Source: Burkholderiales bacterium (lineage in GTDB: Bacteria; Pseudomonadota; Gammaproteobacteria; Burkholderiales; Burkholderiaceae_E). From it: a DNA stretch of 40,426 nucleotides. The stretch lies in assembly GCA_005798775.1 (NCBI GenBank), contig SYIM01000303.1, forward strand, positions 1-40,426, given 5' to 3'. Under the pieces are notes generated by a model that saw only the letters and a program-made list of their open reading frames with translations, searched no databases and was not told the origin of the DNA. Positions 40,254 through 40,426 of this stretch are shown here, in pieces. A program made the position numbers and the translations under genes. Numbering within the stretch: position 1 is the stretch's first letter; every line of letters starts with the position of its first letter.

Positions 40254-40426
40254 TCAGGCAGCCTGCTGCATCTCCTCGATAATGAGTTTGCCCTGCGGAG
40301 TGAAGTAAGCCAAGCCGCGCGGTCCGTGAAACAGCGCGATCGCCCCGCTGGCGTAGCGATTCACACGCACCCGCGCCTTCACGTAATGGCAGCGATGCCG
40401 ATCGGCCGGAATCTGCAGAATCATTC
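40254..40426 (-). CDS. Transposase, C-terminal fragment (ISNCY-like; cut by window edge)
   Basis: The last 56 codons and the stop (TGA, 40256-40254) are visible. They read ILQIPADRHRCHYVKARVRV, then HGPRGLAYF and a helical end IIEEMQQAA. The KARVRVNRY...A-L-FHGPR-LA pattern is the tail I associate with ISNCY-group transposases, where a small beta domain follows the DDE core. The frame is open to the window edge, so the catalytic part lies outside. Whether the element is intact cannot be judged. It marks the right border of the tailoring-gene cassette. Confidence 0.68.
   Translation of the reverse strand, partial: MILQIPADRHRCHYVKARVRVNRYASGAIALFHGPRGLAYFTPQGKLIIEEMQQAA

Larger units (their letters stand above)
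40141..40426 (-). mobile_element. Insertion sequence end, ISNCY-like (cut by window edge)
   Basis: Contains the end of a transposase gene (minus strand) plus a terminal non-coding part. The outer part has two copies of TTGTCCG (40141-40147 and 40165-40171) separated by GTTCTGTAGCACATGAA, then a T7 run and a 20-bp perfect hairpin. The exact outer boundary is a guess: a terminal inverted repeat cannot be confirmed without the other end. Confidence 0.6.

Noticed and set aside
1-40426. CRISPR arrays, tRNA or rRNA genes
   Set aside because: No regularly spaced direct repeats, no cloverleaf-like sequence with a T-loop GTTCRA pattern in context, and no rRNA-like stretch noticed by eye; a tRNAscan or Rfam run would settle this.

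Overview
The window reads as high-GC betaproteobacterial DNA, most likely Burkholderiales. The evidence is gene content and order: yhdP next to tldD with divergent glnE, ilvE followed by a small CHCC zinc-finger gene, a Bug/TctC-type solute receptor and a high-potential iron-sulfur protein. Genus cannot be fixed from sequence alone. No rRNA, tRNA or CRISPR array was seen.

Left part (1-22,000), mostly housekeeping. The left edge cuts a class I DAHP synthase gene on the minus strand. Ahead of it is an attenuator that is absent from ORF-level annotation: a 29-residue leader peptide with the run YFEFYSFFGF, followed by RNA segments that can form the classical 1:2, 2:3 and 3:4 pairings, ending in a terminator hairpin and a T-rich tract. 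Next comes a plus-strand run of E1 alpha and beta subunits of a 2-oxoacid dehydrogenase-type enzyme plus a complete TRAP transporter. Then come tldD and yhdP (minus), glnE (plus), an azlCD exporter with an MFS gene (minus), and ilvE with a zinc-finger gene. An NTF2-like protein, a YheT-type hydrolase, a small conserved protein, a winged-helix regulator and an orphan family 5 binding protein follow.

Middle (21,800-34,000), catabolic and partly decayed. Five tightly packed minus-strand genes form a probable operon: MFS, TctC receptor, MFS, acyl-CoA ligase and a Baeyer-Villiger monooxygenase with a HAPMO-like N-terminal extension. After this lie a HiPIP gene with an isocitrate/isopropylmalate-type dehydrogenase, a PPOX-fold gene lacking its C-terminus, a signal-less family 3 binding protein, and a secreted hydrolase split by an in-frame TAG.

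Right part (34,397-39,992), the most unusual region. Seven genes alternate strands: NodU/CmcH carbamoyltransferase (+), 2OG-Fe(II) oxygenase (-), acetyltransferase 1 (+), AspH-type hydroxylase with a one-base frameshift (-), a second H-x-D...H...R oxygenase (+), acetyltransferase 2, a paralogue of 1 (-), and an 81-residue small protein translationally coupled to it (-). Three consecutive convergent pairs overlap or almost touch. The set looks like a tailoring cassette (carbamoylation, hydroxylation, acylation) for an unknown substrate. It is bounded on the right by a truncated insertion sequence carrying a 20-bp perfect inverted repeat, and on the left by broken genes, which suggests an accessory island.
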